NCBI GenBank assembly: GCA_047974765.1
Contig: JBKECP010000045.1
Span: 1 to 64,000, forward strand
Direction: 5' to 3'
Length of the DNA: 64,000 nucleotides
Source: JBKECP01 sp047974765
GTDB taxonomy: Bacteria > Pseudomonadota > Gammaproteobacteria > Pseudomonadales > Halieaceae
The notes under the pieces were generated by a model. The model was not told where the DNA came from, made no database searches, and was given only the letters and a program-made list of their open reading frames with translations. Shown here one piece after another: positions 53,323-61,734 of this stretch; position 1 is the stretch's first letter, and each line of letters opens with the position of its first letter. Made by a program: the position numbers and the translations under genes.

Positions 53323-53485
53323 AGGAGACTGTCGGACTTAGGAGTTCGTAGCAAGACGAGTGGGAAGATGAGTACAATTTTTAGCCTTTTTTAGGGCGTA
53401 GTGATGCTACGCAACGAAAAAGGGCTGAAAATCGGGCCGACTTCCCACCGCCGCCGCAGAATCAGCCTGAGTCCGACAGGCTCCT
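53323..53485. mobile_element. MITE-like 163-bp palindrome with 5-bp duplications
   Basis: Arms with one mismatch: CTAGGAGACTGTCGGACT (53321-53338) and AGTCCGACAGGCTCCTAG (53470-53487). Nested arms are GTGGGAAG (53360-53367) with CTTCCCAC (53441-53448), an ATTTTTAGCC arm with GGCTGAAAAT, and the apex GCGTAG/CTACGC (53396-53412). All are centred on 53404. AGTCT flanks both sides (53318-53322 and 53486-53490), as expected for a target-site duplication. There is no ORF. The right end supplies the rdgC stop codon. Confidence 0.75.
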
Positions 53486-54389
53486 AGTCTGCCTCACCGC
53501 CAAACAGTGCCATCACCCGCTCCTGCAAACCATCGATAGCATCTGAGAACAAGGCAAAGTCTGCATCCATTCGCGCCGCCTGATCGGCTTCGGGCAGATC
53601 GTCGTTTTCTTTCATCAACTCCTCACTAAAACGCAGGCGGCGCAGACAAAGGTCTTCGGCTATTACCAGTGAGACCCGCTCCTGCCAACTCAATGCCAGT
53701 CGCACTACCTGACGACCCGCGTTGAGATGGGCTTCAAGCTCATCGCCGAGCAGATCAACACCACGACAACGCACTACACCACCCTCTTCACCCGGCTCAC
53801 GCAATTCGCATTCTTCACCGAGCACAAAATCATCCGGCAGGCTCTGATGAGCCAGCCAGGCCGTCATGGTTGCTGCCGGCGCATGATTAACCTGAGGCAG
53901 CACTACCGGAAAAGTGCCAATACACTCGCGCAGCAAATTGAGTAACTCCTCAGCCTTGCTGGCACTGGCCGAATCGACAAACACCCAACCCGTGCGAGTA
54001 TCAATATAGGCAAACAGGGCGGTGCTGCGGCTAAAGGCCCGCGGCAGGCAATCCTGTATGATTTCATCTTTTAAATTAAGGCGTTCCTTGCGGTAAACCT
54101 TGCGGGCCTGCTCCGTTTCAATCAGCTCGATTTTTTCTTCGAGCTGTTCGCGCACCACCGATGAGGGCAGAATTTTTTCCTCGCGTTTGAGGCGCAGCAA
54201 CAAACGCCCCTGGGCCGCATGTACCAGCGCAACAGTGCTATCGCCCAGTGCAGGCACCCAGCCCAGGGCCAGCGGCTGTGCCGGAGAGCAGGGCTTGAAC
54301 TCACGTTGCGCCAGCTGACTCTCCAGCTGATCAGCAGACAGGTCAAAGGGGCTGGTCAGGCGGTAAGCCCGAAGATTTTTAAACCACAT
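53484..54389 (-). CDS. rdgC: RdgC-like recombination-associated protein
   Basis: RdgC is a ring-forming, DNA-binding protein that modulates RecA and recombination. The product of about 301 residues fits the family: MWFKNLRAYRLTSPFDLSAD at the start, then PLALGWVPALGD, LLRLKREEKILPSSVVREQL, SRSTALFAYIDTRTGWVFVD and LALSWQERVSLVIAEDLCLR. ATG 54389 is the family start; the frame is open 37 codons further. The C-terminal stop falls in the end of the MITE-like palindrome, so the last few residues (GGEAD) may have changed after insertion. Confidence 0.93.
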   Translation of the reverse strand: MWFKNLRAYRLTSPFDLSADQLESQLAQREFKPCSPAQPLALGWVPALGDSTVALVHAAQGRLLLRLKREEKILPSSVVREQLEEKIELIETEQARKVYRKERLNLKDEIIQDCLPRAFSRSTALFAYIDTRTGWVFVDSASASKAEELLNLLRECIGTFPVVLPQVNHAPAATMTAWLAHQSLPDDFVLGEECELREPGEEGGVVRCRGVDLLGDELEAHLNAGRQVVRLALSWQERVSLVIAEDLCLRRLRFSEELMKENDDLPEADQAARMDADFALFSDAIDGLQERVMALFGGEAD

Positions 54390-54547
54390 AGCAATCTCGT
54401 CAGGGAAGTCAGGAAAAAAGGGCAGCGATTGTACCTCAATGACCGGCACTTGCCTTCCTGTACCTGCCTCTTTCAGGACCGCCTCCTGGAAATACGACAT
54501 GAAGTAGGCGCTCCGGGCACTTGCCTGTATCAGACCACACTTCTACC

Positions 54548-55021
54548 ATGCCCGAATATTCCACACCCATGGTGAATACGATGAACTTTCTGCACACGAT
54601 GGTCCGCGCCAGAGACCTTAACGAGACACTCGATTTTTACTGCAATAAACTTGGCCTGATCGAAACCAGACGTTACGACAGCGAACAGGGTCGCTTTACA
54701 CTGGTCTTTCTGGCCGCACCCGGCGATGAAGAACGAGCCCACCGCGACCAGGCGCCAGTGATAGAAATTACCTGGAACTGGGATAGTGAACACTATGAGG
54801 GTGGTCGCAATTTTGGTCATCTTGCCTACCAGGTTGATAATATTTATGACACCTGCCAACGCCTGCTTGATAGTGGCGTTACTATTAATCGTCCACCACG
54901 CGATGGGCACATGGCCTTTATTCGCTCACCTGACGGTATCTCTATCGAACTGCTACAGGCCGGTGACAGCCTGCCGCCACGCGAACCCTGGGCATCGATG
55001 GACAATACGGGCAGCTGGTAG
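54548..55021 (+). CDS. gloA: lactoylglutathione lyase (glyoxalase I)
   Basis: Glyoxalase I converts the methylglyoxal-glutathione hemithioacetal to lactoylglutathione in the cytoplasm. The product of about 157 residues is one VOC domain pair. Metal ligands are His in MNFLHTMVRARDLNETLDFY, Glu in APVIEITWNWD, His in GGRNFGHLAYQVDNIY, and Glu in SPDGISIELLQ. The HTMVRA start is close to Ni/Co-type bacterial GloA. ATG 54548 is preferred, with later Met residues also possible; the frame is open to a TTG at 54521. The downstream sensor-phosphatase gene starts 21 bases after the stop. Confidence 0.92.
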   Translation: MPEYSTPMVNTMNFLHTMVRARDLNETLDFYCNKLGLIETRRYDSEQGRFTLVFLAAPGDEERAHRDQAPVIEITWNWDSEHYEGGRNFGHLAYQVDNIYDTCQRLLDSGVTINRPPRDGHMAFIRSPDGISIELLQAGDSLPPREPWASMDNTGSW

Positions 55022-55042
55022 GCCAACTGGCAGGATAGCCCT

Positions 55043-57397
55043 GTGAAAAACAGTATTAGCTCCCGTCTGATTCTGTTCGTCACTCTGGCGGCAGGGGCCG
55101 TTATCGGTCTTGGTTTGCTGGTAGAGTATCAGCTGTCACGAGACGAAATTCTGCATGAATTAATGGAGAATACCCGCAAGGCCTCCAGTGGTGTCTTTGC
55201 TGATATCAGCGAACACCTGGATCGTGTCGAACGCAGCACTCGACTGTTTCGGGATATCCTGGAAGAGCAGGATTATCAACTGAACAGCCTGAAAAATATC
55301 CTTGCCGATACGGTCAGCAAAAATGAGGACATCATTGGCGGCGCCATTGCATTGAATCCCGAATACCACCTGGCACCCAAACCCCAGGGTTTTGCCCCCT
55401 ATTTTCACGACAATATCGACACACTCCAGTATGTTGATCTGATCACCATCAGAACACAGCCTTACTGGCAGGCACCCTGGTTTGTGAACGCCAAAGCTGC
55501 CGGACAACCCATCTGGACGGAGCCCTATTTCAGCTCAGCCGCCAGGGAAGCTGTTATCACCTATTCGGCACCGGTTTATCACAAGCTCGACAATGGCAGC
55601 CTGATACTCTACGCAGTTGTTACTGCTGATGTCAGTCTCAGTCATCTGCGTAACGACCTGACACGTCTGCACCTTGGCCAGCACGGCACCGGTGTACTGA
55701 TCAGTGATAGCGGCAAAATACTGTCCTCCCGCGATACAGACCCGCTGATTATGAGTTTTGAGGAAATGCTCCCGCATCCAGAAAATATTCCAGACTGGCG
55801 CCAGGTTATTGACGAGGCGGTTGTCGGCGAGGAAGGCATGGCCCATGTGCGTTGCCATCTGGCAGGCGGTCACTGCATGATTCACGTTTCGCGGCTGGAA
55901 CATACCCACTGGGTCTTGGGCATGGTGTATTCCGAGCGCGAAGCACTGGCACCGTTGCGTCAGTACAGCTACAAAATCCTCTATGTCAGCGTGATCAGCC
56001 TGATGGCTATCGCGCTGGTGGTCACCTTTGTCACACGCCGCACCACGCGCTATCTGACGGCGCTGGCCAACAGCACCGATTCTTTTGGCCACGGCAATTT
56101 TGATGTTGAACTACCCAGACCACATGGCACTGATGAGGTCTCCCGCCTGATCCGCTCCTTTGAACATATGCAGGGAGAGATCAAAAACTATGTTTTTGAT
56201 CTGGAGCAGGCCACTGCCAGCCGCAGTCGCCTGGAAGGCGAACTATCTGCCGCCCGCGCCATTCAGATGTCAATGCTGCCCCAGCGCGGGCGGGCGCTGG
56301 AGTCAGGGCCAGGCTTCAAACTGTGGGCAACTGTCCGACCGGCACGGATCGTGGGTGGTGATCTGTTCACTTATGAAATTTCTGAAAATCAGTTGCTTTT
56401 TGCCGTTGGCGATGTATCTGACAAGGGTGTGCCGGCAGCGCTGTTTGCCGCCCGCACGCTAAGCGGCCTGCAAATTCGTAAAATCAAGACACCATCGGCA
56501 ACACTGGCAAGAGTGAACGCATCGCTCACACAACACAATGAAGATTATATGTTTGTCACACTGCTGGTTGGCGTGCTCGACCTTAAGCGCGGCGTCCTCA
56601 GCTATGCCGGTGCGGGCCATGTACCACCCATGCTGGTGCGCAACGGGCTCACCAGAACACTGCCCATGACAGGCGGGCCCGCTGCGGGCCTAACCCCCGA
56701 AGCCCGCTATATTGACCAGCACTTTCCCGTTCAGCGTGGTGACAGGCTGGTTATTTACACCGATGGCTTTGACGAAGCCTTCAACGCCGAAGGGGAAATG
56801 TTTGGCAACGAGCGTCTCACTGCCTTACTGGGAACAACAGCCAATCAGCCCCTGGCCTGGGCAGGCGGAGAAATTTTACAGCAGATAGACCAGTTCACCG
56901 GCGATGTTCCTCAATCTGACGATCTCACTCTCATGATGATCGATATTAACGGAGAACCGCTTGGCATTACCATTCGCGCACAATTTCGCCTGCGCCCGAA
57001 TCTGGGTTCAAAAAGCATAGAGTGGCTTAAGCGGGAACTGCTTGACGAATTGGATGTCGAAAGCCTCAACGAACTGATGCTGGTGTTGGAAGAAGTTATC
57101 ACCAACATATACAGGCACAGCGGGCAGGATGAAAACGCCACGATTGAGGTCGACCTCAACCTCACTGAAGAAACTATCGTTCTTAATATTCGTGACTGCG
57201 GTGCAGCCTTTGATCCGCTGACAGAAGGTGAAGGCATCAGCGTCCTTGACGAGAGTCCAAATACGGAAATTGGCGATCTTGGGTTACACTTGATTATCAG
57301 CCTGACCGATTGGCAGCACTATTATCGCAAGGACGGCTGGAATTATCTTGAACTTGGGCGCAGGCGCAGTGCCGCCGCCAGTCCGCGTGGCAGGTGA
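55043..57397 (+). CDS. Cache-HAMP-PP2C-HATPase fused sensor phosphatase/kinase
   Basis: A 784-residue membrane signalling protein. Helix 1 is ILFVTLAAGAVIGLGLL (about 10-26). A periplasmic dCache-like sensor follows (about 30-300; WFVNAKAAGQPIWTEPYF, and VVTADVSLSHLRNDL). Helix 2 is VSVISLMAIALVVTFV, then HAMP (GHGNFDVELPRPHGTDEVSR). The SpoIIE/RsbU PP2C domain spans about 395-640 (AARAIQMSMLPQR, DVSDKGVPAALFAA, SDDLTLMMIDI). A C-terminal RsbW-like HATPase spans about 660-780 (LVLEEVITNIYRHS, and GDLGLHLIISLTD). Phosphatase and opposing kinase sit in one chain. The partner STAS gene lies 36 bases downstream. Confidence 0.93.
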   Translation: MKNSISSRLILFVTLAAGAVIGLGLLVEYQLSRDEILHELMENTRKASSGVFADISEHLDRVERSTRLFRDILEEQDYQLNSLKNILADTVSKNEDIIGGAIALNPEYHLAPKPQGFAPYFHDNIDTLQYVDLITIRTQPYWQAPWFVNAKAAGQPIWTEPYFSSAAREAVITYSAPVYHKLDNGSLILYAVVTADVSLSHLRNDLTRLHLGQHGTGVLISDSGKILSSRDTDPLIMSFEEMLPHPENIPDWRQVIDEAVVGEEGMAHVRCHLAGGHCMIHVSRLEHTHWVLGMVYSEREALAPLRQYSYKILYVSVISLMAIALVVTFVTRRTTRYLTALANSTDSFGHGNFDVELPRPHGTDEVSRLIRSFEHMQGEIKNYVFDLEQATASRSRLEGELSAARAIQMSMLPQRGRALESGPGFKLWATVRPARIVGGDLFTYEISENQLLFAVGDVSDKGVPAALFAARTLSGLQIRKIKTPSATLARVNASLTQHNEDYMFVTLLVGVLDLKRGVLSYAGAGHVPPMLVRNGLTRTLPMTGGPAAGLTPEARYIDQHFPVQRGDRLVIYTDGFDEAFNAEGEMFGNERLTALLGTTANQPLAWAGGEILQQIDQFTGDVPQSDDLTLMMIDINGEPLGITIRAQFRLRPNLGSKSIEWLKRELLDELDVESLNELMLVLEEVITNIYRHSGQDENATIEVDLNLTEETIVLNIRDCGAAFDPLTEGEGISVLDESPNTEIGDLGLHLIISLTDWQHYYRKDGWNYLELGRRRSAAASPRGR

Positions 57398-57433
57398 AAC
57401 GTTATTCAAAGCCTTTCACAGTGAGAACAAGCT

Positions 57434-57802
57434 ATGAAACTGAACACTCGCATAGAATCTGATCGTGAACAGTCACTGGTTAAAATTTATATTTCCGGTG
57501 CACTCAATTCCGATACAGCCATGGAGTTTGAACCTGTTCTGGAGGACGCCATCAATCAGCGGATGAAACTTAACGTACTGGATATGCGCAACCTGGACTA
57601 CATCAGTTCAGCTGGCTTGAGAGTGATTTTCAAAGCCGCCAAAACTGCTACCAGCCGCGGCCAGCATCTGGCTGCCAGTCATCGCAAACCCCATATTGAA
57701 AAAGTATTTGAAATTCTCAAGGCTCTGCCGGACATGGCGGTTTTTGCCAATGATCAGGAGCTGGATGACTATCTCACCCTGATGCAGGAGCGCAATCGCT
57801 GA
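57434..57802 (+). CDS. STAS anti-sigma factor antagonist
   Basis: A 122-residue STAS protein with the phosphorylatable Ser in the NLDYISSAGLRVIFKAAKTA loop (about residues 53-72). It is the likely shared substrate of the PP2C (dephosphorylating) and HATPase (phosphorylating) domains of the upstream fused protein. The 36-base gap implies one transcript. It is a near-family relative of the STAS protein at 31675-31980, with the same DYISSAGL core. Crosstalk between the two modules is possible but unproven. Confidence 0.9.
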   Translation: MKLNTRIESDREQSLVKIYISGALNSDTAMEFEPVLEDAINQRMKLNVLDMRNLDYISSAGLRVIFKAAKTATSRGQHLAASHRKPHIEKVFEILKALPDMAVFANDQELDDYLTLMQERNR

Positions 57803-57811
57803 ACAATTCGG

Positions 57812-58516
57812 CTAACCCGGGCCGAGAAAATTTACCAGCCAATGGGCCATGCGTGTACGCTGTGGTACACCAGTCAACGACGCCATCCCCCGCCGATAAA
57901 CCAGCTCACCTATCTGCGCCTGCCGGTAGTTCATAATTTCACGACTATAAGCCACCGAAAATTCCGGGTGTCCCTGCAAAGTCAGAATATGATCACCAAT
58001 CTGGCAAACGGCATTTTCACAAAAATCTGAACCGGCCAGCACCTCGGCACCAGAGGCCTTGAGCACAACCTGATCCTGGTGGCTGACCAGCATATCAACT
58101 TCGGCTTCACCCTGATCATGCCAGGGTGGCATCCGGGTAAAACGGTAGCGATGCAAACCCACACCCCAGCCCTTTTGTGATCGCTCCACCTGCCCGCCAA
58201 GCGCCACGGCCACCAGTTGATGGCCAAAGCAGATACCAACCAGCTTCTTGTGCCGCCGATCCAGTTCGCGGACAAAATCCATCAGGCGACAGACCCACTC
58301 CTTGCGTTCATAAACACTGCTTTTACTGCCAGTGATCAGGTAGGCATCCACCTCATCAATATCGACTGGATACTCACCCTGTTCCACATCGTAAGTGTTA
58401 AAGTTGAAGTCAGGCTCGACCTCTGCCAACAGCGCCATAAACATGTCAGGGTATTCACCAAAGCGAGGTACCCATTCAGGGCGAACTGCATCCGTTTTCA
58501 AAATGCCCAGTTTCAT
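57812..58516 (-). CDS. class I glutamine amidotransferase-like protein
   Basis: A 234-residue triad GATase domain. The nucleophile Cys is in LVGICFGHQLVAVALGG (about residue 96), and the catalytic His and Glu lie near LQGHPEFSVAYSREI (about 180-195). It is a stand-alone protein of the GMP synthase-like/YfeJ group, which may hydrolyse gamma-glutamyl compounds (PuuD-like action) rather than supply ammonia to a fused synthase. The presence of a PuuA-like gene 11 kb away makes a gamma-glutamyl role plausible, but it is not in the same operon. It converges on the STAS gene with only nine bases between stops. Confidence 0.85.
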   Translation of the reverse strand: MKLGILKTDAVRPEWVPRFGEYPDMFMALLAEVEPDFNFNTYDVEQGEYPVDIDEVDAYLITGSKSSVYERKEWVCRLMDFVRELDRRHKKLVGICFGHQLVAVALGGQVERSQKGWGVGLHRYRFTRMPPWHDQGEAEVDMLVSHQDQVVLKASGAEVLAGSDFCENAVCQIGDHILTLQGHPEFSVAYSREIMNYRQAQIGELVYRRGMASLTGVPQRTRMAHWLVNFLGPG

Positions 58517-58652
58517 ATTCGTATAATTACACCCTCAATCACCAATAGCAGATCGCAGCAGATATCAACTATTATGCCCTCCCGGTGGAACAATATTGTA
58601 AGCTTCTCTTGCACACTGTCAGGGAAAGATCCAGTCACTCAGGGAAGGCACA

Positions 58653-58790
58653 ATGACACAAACCAAAGCCCACAAACGGTATCACCGCTATTCTGGCAAT
58701 CATTGCACTGCTGACAGCCTGTGGCGGTGGTGGCAGTAACAACAAAGTGGTGCACAGGATGAGGCATCTTCACCCGCACCGCAGCCGGTC
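58653..58790 (+). other. displaced lipoprotein signal region of the next gene
   Basis: ATG 58653 has AAGG upstream but its frame stops at 58737. In the neighbouring frame a lipoprotein signal is readable (TAILAIIALLTACGGGGSNN, about 58684-58743). The body frame then resumes with SGAQDEASSPAPQPVLPIPE. One base gained near 58666-58677 and one A lost at 58744-58746 would account for both shifts. Confidence 0.65.
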
Positions 58791-60017
58791 TTGCCGATAC
58801 CAGAACCAACACCCACCCACATTGCCATTGACAGTGACTTTGACAGCGATACCGCCATGGCAGCACGCGCAACCTCGCCCACCACAGAAACAATTTCAGC
58901 ACTGGCGGCCACCAGCCATTATTGCACCGTTGAGAACTATCCCGAACAACAGGACTGGCTACTCAACGAACAGTACACACCGGCACAGCCAGCCCGTTCG
59001 GGCACACCGTTAATCCGGCAAATCCGAAACGGACAAGTGATTGCCACTTATAACAGCCTGGGCAAGTCAGGCTGTTATCAGCCCGAAAACAACGATGTCA
59101 CACCGGATCCGGGCTGTGGTGTATTTTCACGCGGTTTTGGCCGCAACTGGCAGGAAGGTGACCTCTTTGAAATCTATCCCGCCATTTACGAGGGTGAAGA
59201 TCAACAGCCCTGGATAGGGCCGGCTTATACCACGCATTTTGAATACGACATGCGCACACCCACCATTCCCGAAAATATCACCTTGCGCGGTATAACCGTC
59301 GATGGCCAAAGACCATTACTGCGTTTGTCAGCCAGTGGTGCATTCTATAACACACTGGGACAGAGTTTGATCAATGCCAGTACAACAGACCCCAACTTTA
59401 CAATCTGGATGACAGGATCATACTCTCACGATGCGTATTATGGTCACACCTTCAAATCGCGGGCCCAGGTTAATTTACTTGAAGGCAACTATTTCCAGGG
59501 TGGAGTCGGCAATGAACAACAGGCCGAAGCCTATCTCATTGACCTGCCCGAAGGCGGCCGTGCCTTACTGCGCAATAATCTACTGATTAAAAAGGCATCA
59601 GGCGATGGCTCCAACGGCGCACTGCTCACTTACGCCGTCGAAGGAGCCCCCACAGGACGGGCACAATCACTGGTGATCGAGCACAACACGTTTATCGCCT
59701 ACGCCAAAACCTATGATGGTTCACACCTGATCTATCCTCTCTTTACACCCTATCAGTCTGATGAAGGCAGTAGCACCCATCCCTTTGCCAAAATATCCGT
59801 CAATAACAATATTTTTGCCGGTTTTTGTGGCACGAAAGGGCGCACGGGATACCGGGGCGATGCCGCCTGGATTGTTGACTTTGATGACCTCAATGCCGAT
59901 TTCTCACCCAAAGACAAAACGGTTACAGGCAATGAACAAATCATCCATCGTCCAGGTTATAGACACCAAAGCAGCCACCAACTGCGAAAAACGGCTGTAA
60001 CCGGTGCCTTTGACTGA
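58791..60017 (+). CDS. beta-helix-like protein, signal frameshifted
   Basis: The 408-residue open frame probably begins further upstream as a lipoprotein (see 58653-58790). The visible start MPIPEPTPTHIAIDSDFDSD is a Pro/Asp linker, not a natural N-terminus. Repeats such as ALLRNNLLIKKASGDGSNG, SLVIEHNTFIAYAK and ISVNNNIFAGFCG suggest a right-handed parallel beta-helix like pectate lyases or carbohydrate-binding proteins. The family is otherwise unknown to me. If the two indels are real the protein is not exported and may be non-functional; if they are sequencing or assembly errors the gene is intact. Confidence 0.65.
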   Translation: MPIPEPTPTHIAIDSDFDSDTAMAARATSPTTETISALAATSHYCTVENYPEQQDWLLNEQYTPAQPARSGTPLIRQIRNGQVIATYNSLGKSGCYQPENNDVTPDPGCGVFSRGFGRNWQEGDLFEIYPAIYEGEDQQPWIGPAYTTHFEYDMRTPTIPENITLRGITVDGQRPLLRLSASGAFYNTLGQSLINASTTDPNFTIWMTGSYSHDAYYGHTFKSRAQVNLLEGNYFQGGVGNEQQAEAYLIDLPEGGRALLRNNLLIKKASGDGSNGALLTYAVEGAPTGRAQSLVIEHNTFIAYAKTYDGSHLIYPLFTPYQSDEGSSTHPFAKISVNNNIFAGFCGTKGRTGYRGDAAWIVDFDDLNADFSPKDKTVTGNEQIIHRPGYRHQSSHQLRKTAVTGAFD

Positions 60018-60085
60018 TGCTTGCGTCATAAAACCGCCATCCGGCCGTCATTGTTCTGCCATATTCAAAATGCAGGATAAGCGGC

Positions 60086-60604
60086 ATGAACCTACTTCAG
60101 GAACTCGATCTGCGTTTGCTCGCTGGTGTTTTCCGGCAGGGCGAGCGCCGCCTCATTCGCCCTCTGGCCAAAGCATTATCACGCTCTGGTGACGGCTACC
60201 TTCACGGCCTCATTCCCTTATTACTGGCTCTCTTGAATGTGCCGGATCACCGGGACTTTATCGCGCTGCTCGTGCTGGCGCTGGCCATGGAGCGCTGCCT
60301 CTACTGGCCCTTGAAAAATTGTCTCAAACGGCGTCGCCCCCAGGATGCAATACCGGGTTTTCACTCGATTATCAGCGCCTCTGACCAGTTCAGTTTTCCC
60401 TCAGGTCACAGCTCAGCTGCTTTTTTGCTGGCTACCAGTCTCGCATTAATATTCGGGGCAGCACCGGCCGCTATGTATCTTTGGGCCTGCGGTGTCGCGC
60501 TAAGCCGTGTAGTGCTGGGCGTCCACTTTCCAGGTGACACTCTGGCCGGGGCATTAATGGGCTGCGGCTGCGCACTGATGGCAGCTTCTCTACTGGGCTT
60601 GTAA
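60086..60604 (+). CDS. PAP2-type membrane phosphatase
   Basis: A 172-residue PAP2 enzyme that removes phosphate from lipid or polyprenyl substrates at the membrane. The three active-site motifs are complete: KNCLKRRRP (K-x6-RP), FPSGHSSA, and SRVVLGVHFPGD (S-R-x5-H-x3-D). Four to five hydrophobic segments surround them. An AGGATAAG element precedes the ATG. Its stop codon overlaps the start of the next gene as TAATG, indicating coupled translation with a glycosyltransferase-like protein. Confidence 0.93.
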   Translation: MNLLQELDLRLLAGVFRQGERRLIRPLAKALSRSGDGYLHGLIPLLLALLNVPDHRDFIALLVLALAMERCLYWPLKNCLKRRRPQDAIPGFHSIISASDQFSFPSGHSSAAFLLATSLALIFGAAPAAMYLWACGVALSRVVLGVHFPGDTLAGALMGCGCALMAASLLGL

Positions 60605-61731
60605 TGCGCATTCTCTACGGCGTTCAGGGCACCGGCCAGGGGCATATCAGTCGCGCACGCGCAATGGCCCGCGCACTGGCTCAACAGGATGTACAGGTTG
60701 ACTGGCTGTTCAGTGGCCGCCGACCAGATCAGTTTTTTGATATGCAGGCCTTTGGACAATTTCAATACCGGCGGGGGCTGACTTTTACAACCAAAGCGGG
60801 CAGGGTTTCCTATACCGGCACGGCCCTGGGCAATAATATCTTTCATTTTCTGAAAGATATTTACCGCTTAAAGCTGGATCAGTACGACTTGATCGTCAGT
60901 GACTTTGAGCCGGTCAGTGCCTGGGCCGGTCAACTAAGCGATATTCCCACTATTGGTATCGGCCATCAGTACGCCTTTGGCAAAACGACGCCTATTGCTG
61001 GCGGCAACGTCCTGTCCCGTCAGATTATTCGTCATTTTGCACCGGTATCAACGGCGCTGGGTCTGCACTGGCATCCCTATGCCGACAATGTTCTGCCGCC
61101 TATTCTGGATTTGCCGCAACGCACACAATCCACAGGCCACCATATTCTGGTTTATCTGCCATTTGAGGATCAGCAGGCAGTCAGCCACTGGCTGCGGGCT
61201 TTTCCGGACTATCACTTCCACCAGTATGCACCCGGGTTGAGCACCACAAGAGTGGGCAATATCTGGCAACACCCACCCAGCATTCGCCTTTTCAAACAGG
61301 ATCTGGCCCGTTGTCGGGGCGTTATCTGCAACAGTGGTTTTGAACTGATCAGCGAATGCCTGCAATGGCACAAGCCGGTGCTAACCAAACCGCTGACAGG
61401 CCAGATGGAGCAGCTTTCCAATGCGCTGGCGCTGGCGCAGCTGGGCTATGCCCACACCATCGATCGCTTATGCAAGACCTCTTTGGCACAGTGGCTGCAT
61501 ACACCAAAACCCGCTCCGCAGCTGCATTTTGCCGATGTAGCAGCTGCGCTGGCGCAATGGCTGGCTGAAGGCTGTCACCGCAACCTGAAACATCTGCAAC
61601 AACAATTGTGGAATGCCAGCCACTTTAGCACCTCAATACCGGTATGCACGGCTAAAGCGAGGTCGTATCCAGGCATTGCCAACCAGACTGTCAACTCATC
61701 AACATTTGGGATTCATCGCCAGCTGCGCTAG
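60604..61731 (+). CDS. MJ1255/VC2487-type glycosyltransferase-like protein
   Basis: A 375-residue GT-B fold protein. The N-terminus MRILYGVQGTGQGHISRARA matches the glycan-synthesis family TIGR00661 (MJ1255/VC2487) as I remember it. A second nucleotide-sugar-type loop lies near residue 245 (GVICNSGFELISECLQWHK, then PVLTKPLTGQMEQLSNA), similar to undecaprenyl-type transferases such as MurG. No signal peptide is seen, so it acts at the cytoplasmic face. Its donor and acceptor are unknown. It overlaps the PAP2 stop by one base, and the cytochrome gene begins three bases after its stop, so all three may be one transcript. Confidence 0.85.
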   Translation: MRILYGVQGTGQGHISRARAMARALAQQDVQVDWLFSGRRPDQFFDMQAFGQFQYRRGLTFTTKAGRVSYTGTALGNNIFHFLKDIYRLKLDQYDLIVSDFEPVSAWAGQLSDIPTIGIGHQYAFGKTTPIAGGNVLSRQIIRHFAPVSTALGLHWHPYADNVLPPILDLPQRTQSTGHHILVYLPFEDQQAVSHWLRAFPDYHFHQYAPGLSTTRVGNIWQHPPSIRLFKQDLARCRGVICNSGFELISECLQWHKPVLTKPLTGQMEQLSNALALAQLGYAHTIDRLCKTSLAQWLHTPKPAPQLHFADVAAALAQWLAEGCHRNLKHLQQQLWNASHFSTSIPVCTAKARSYPGIANQTVNSSTFGIHRQLR

Positions 61732-61734
61732 CCT

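Noticed and set aside
53321..53487. Simple rho-independent terminator after the GNAT gene
   Set aside because: The nested symmetry over 160 bases and the flanking AGTCT duplication fit an inserted palindromic element better.
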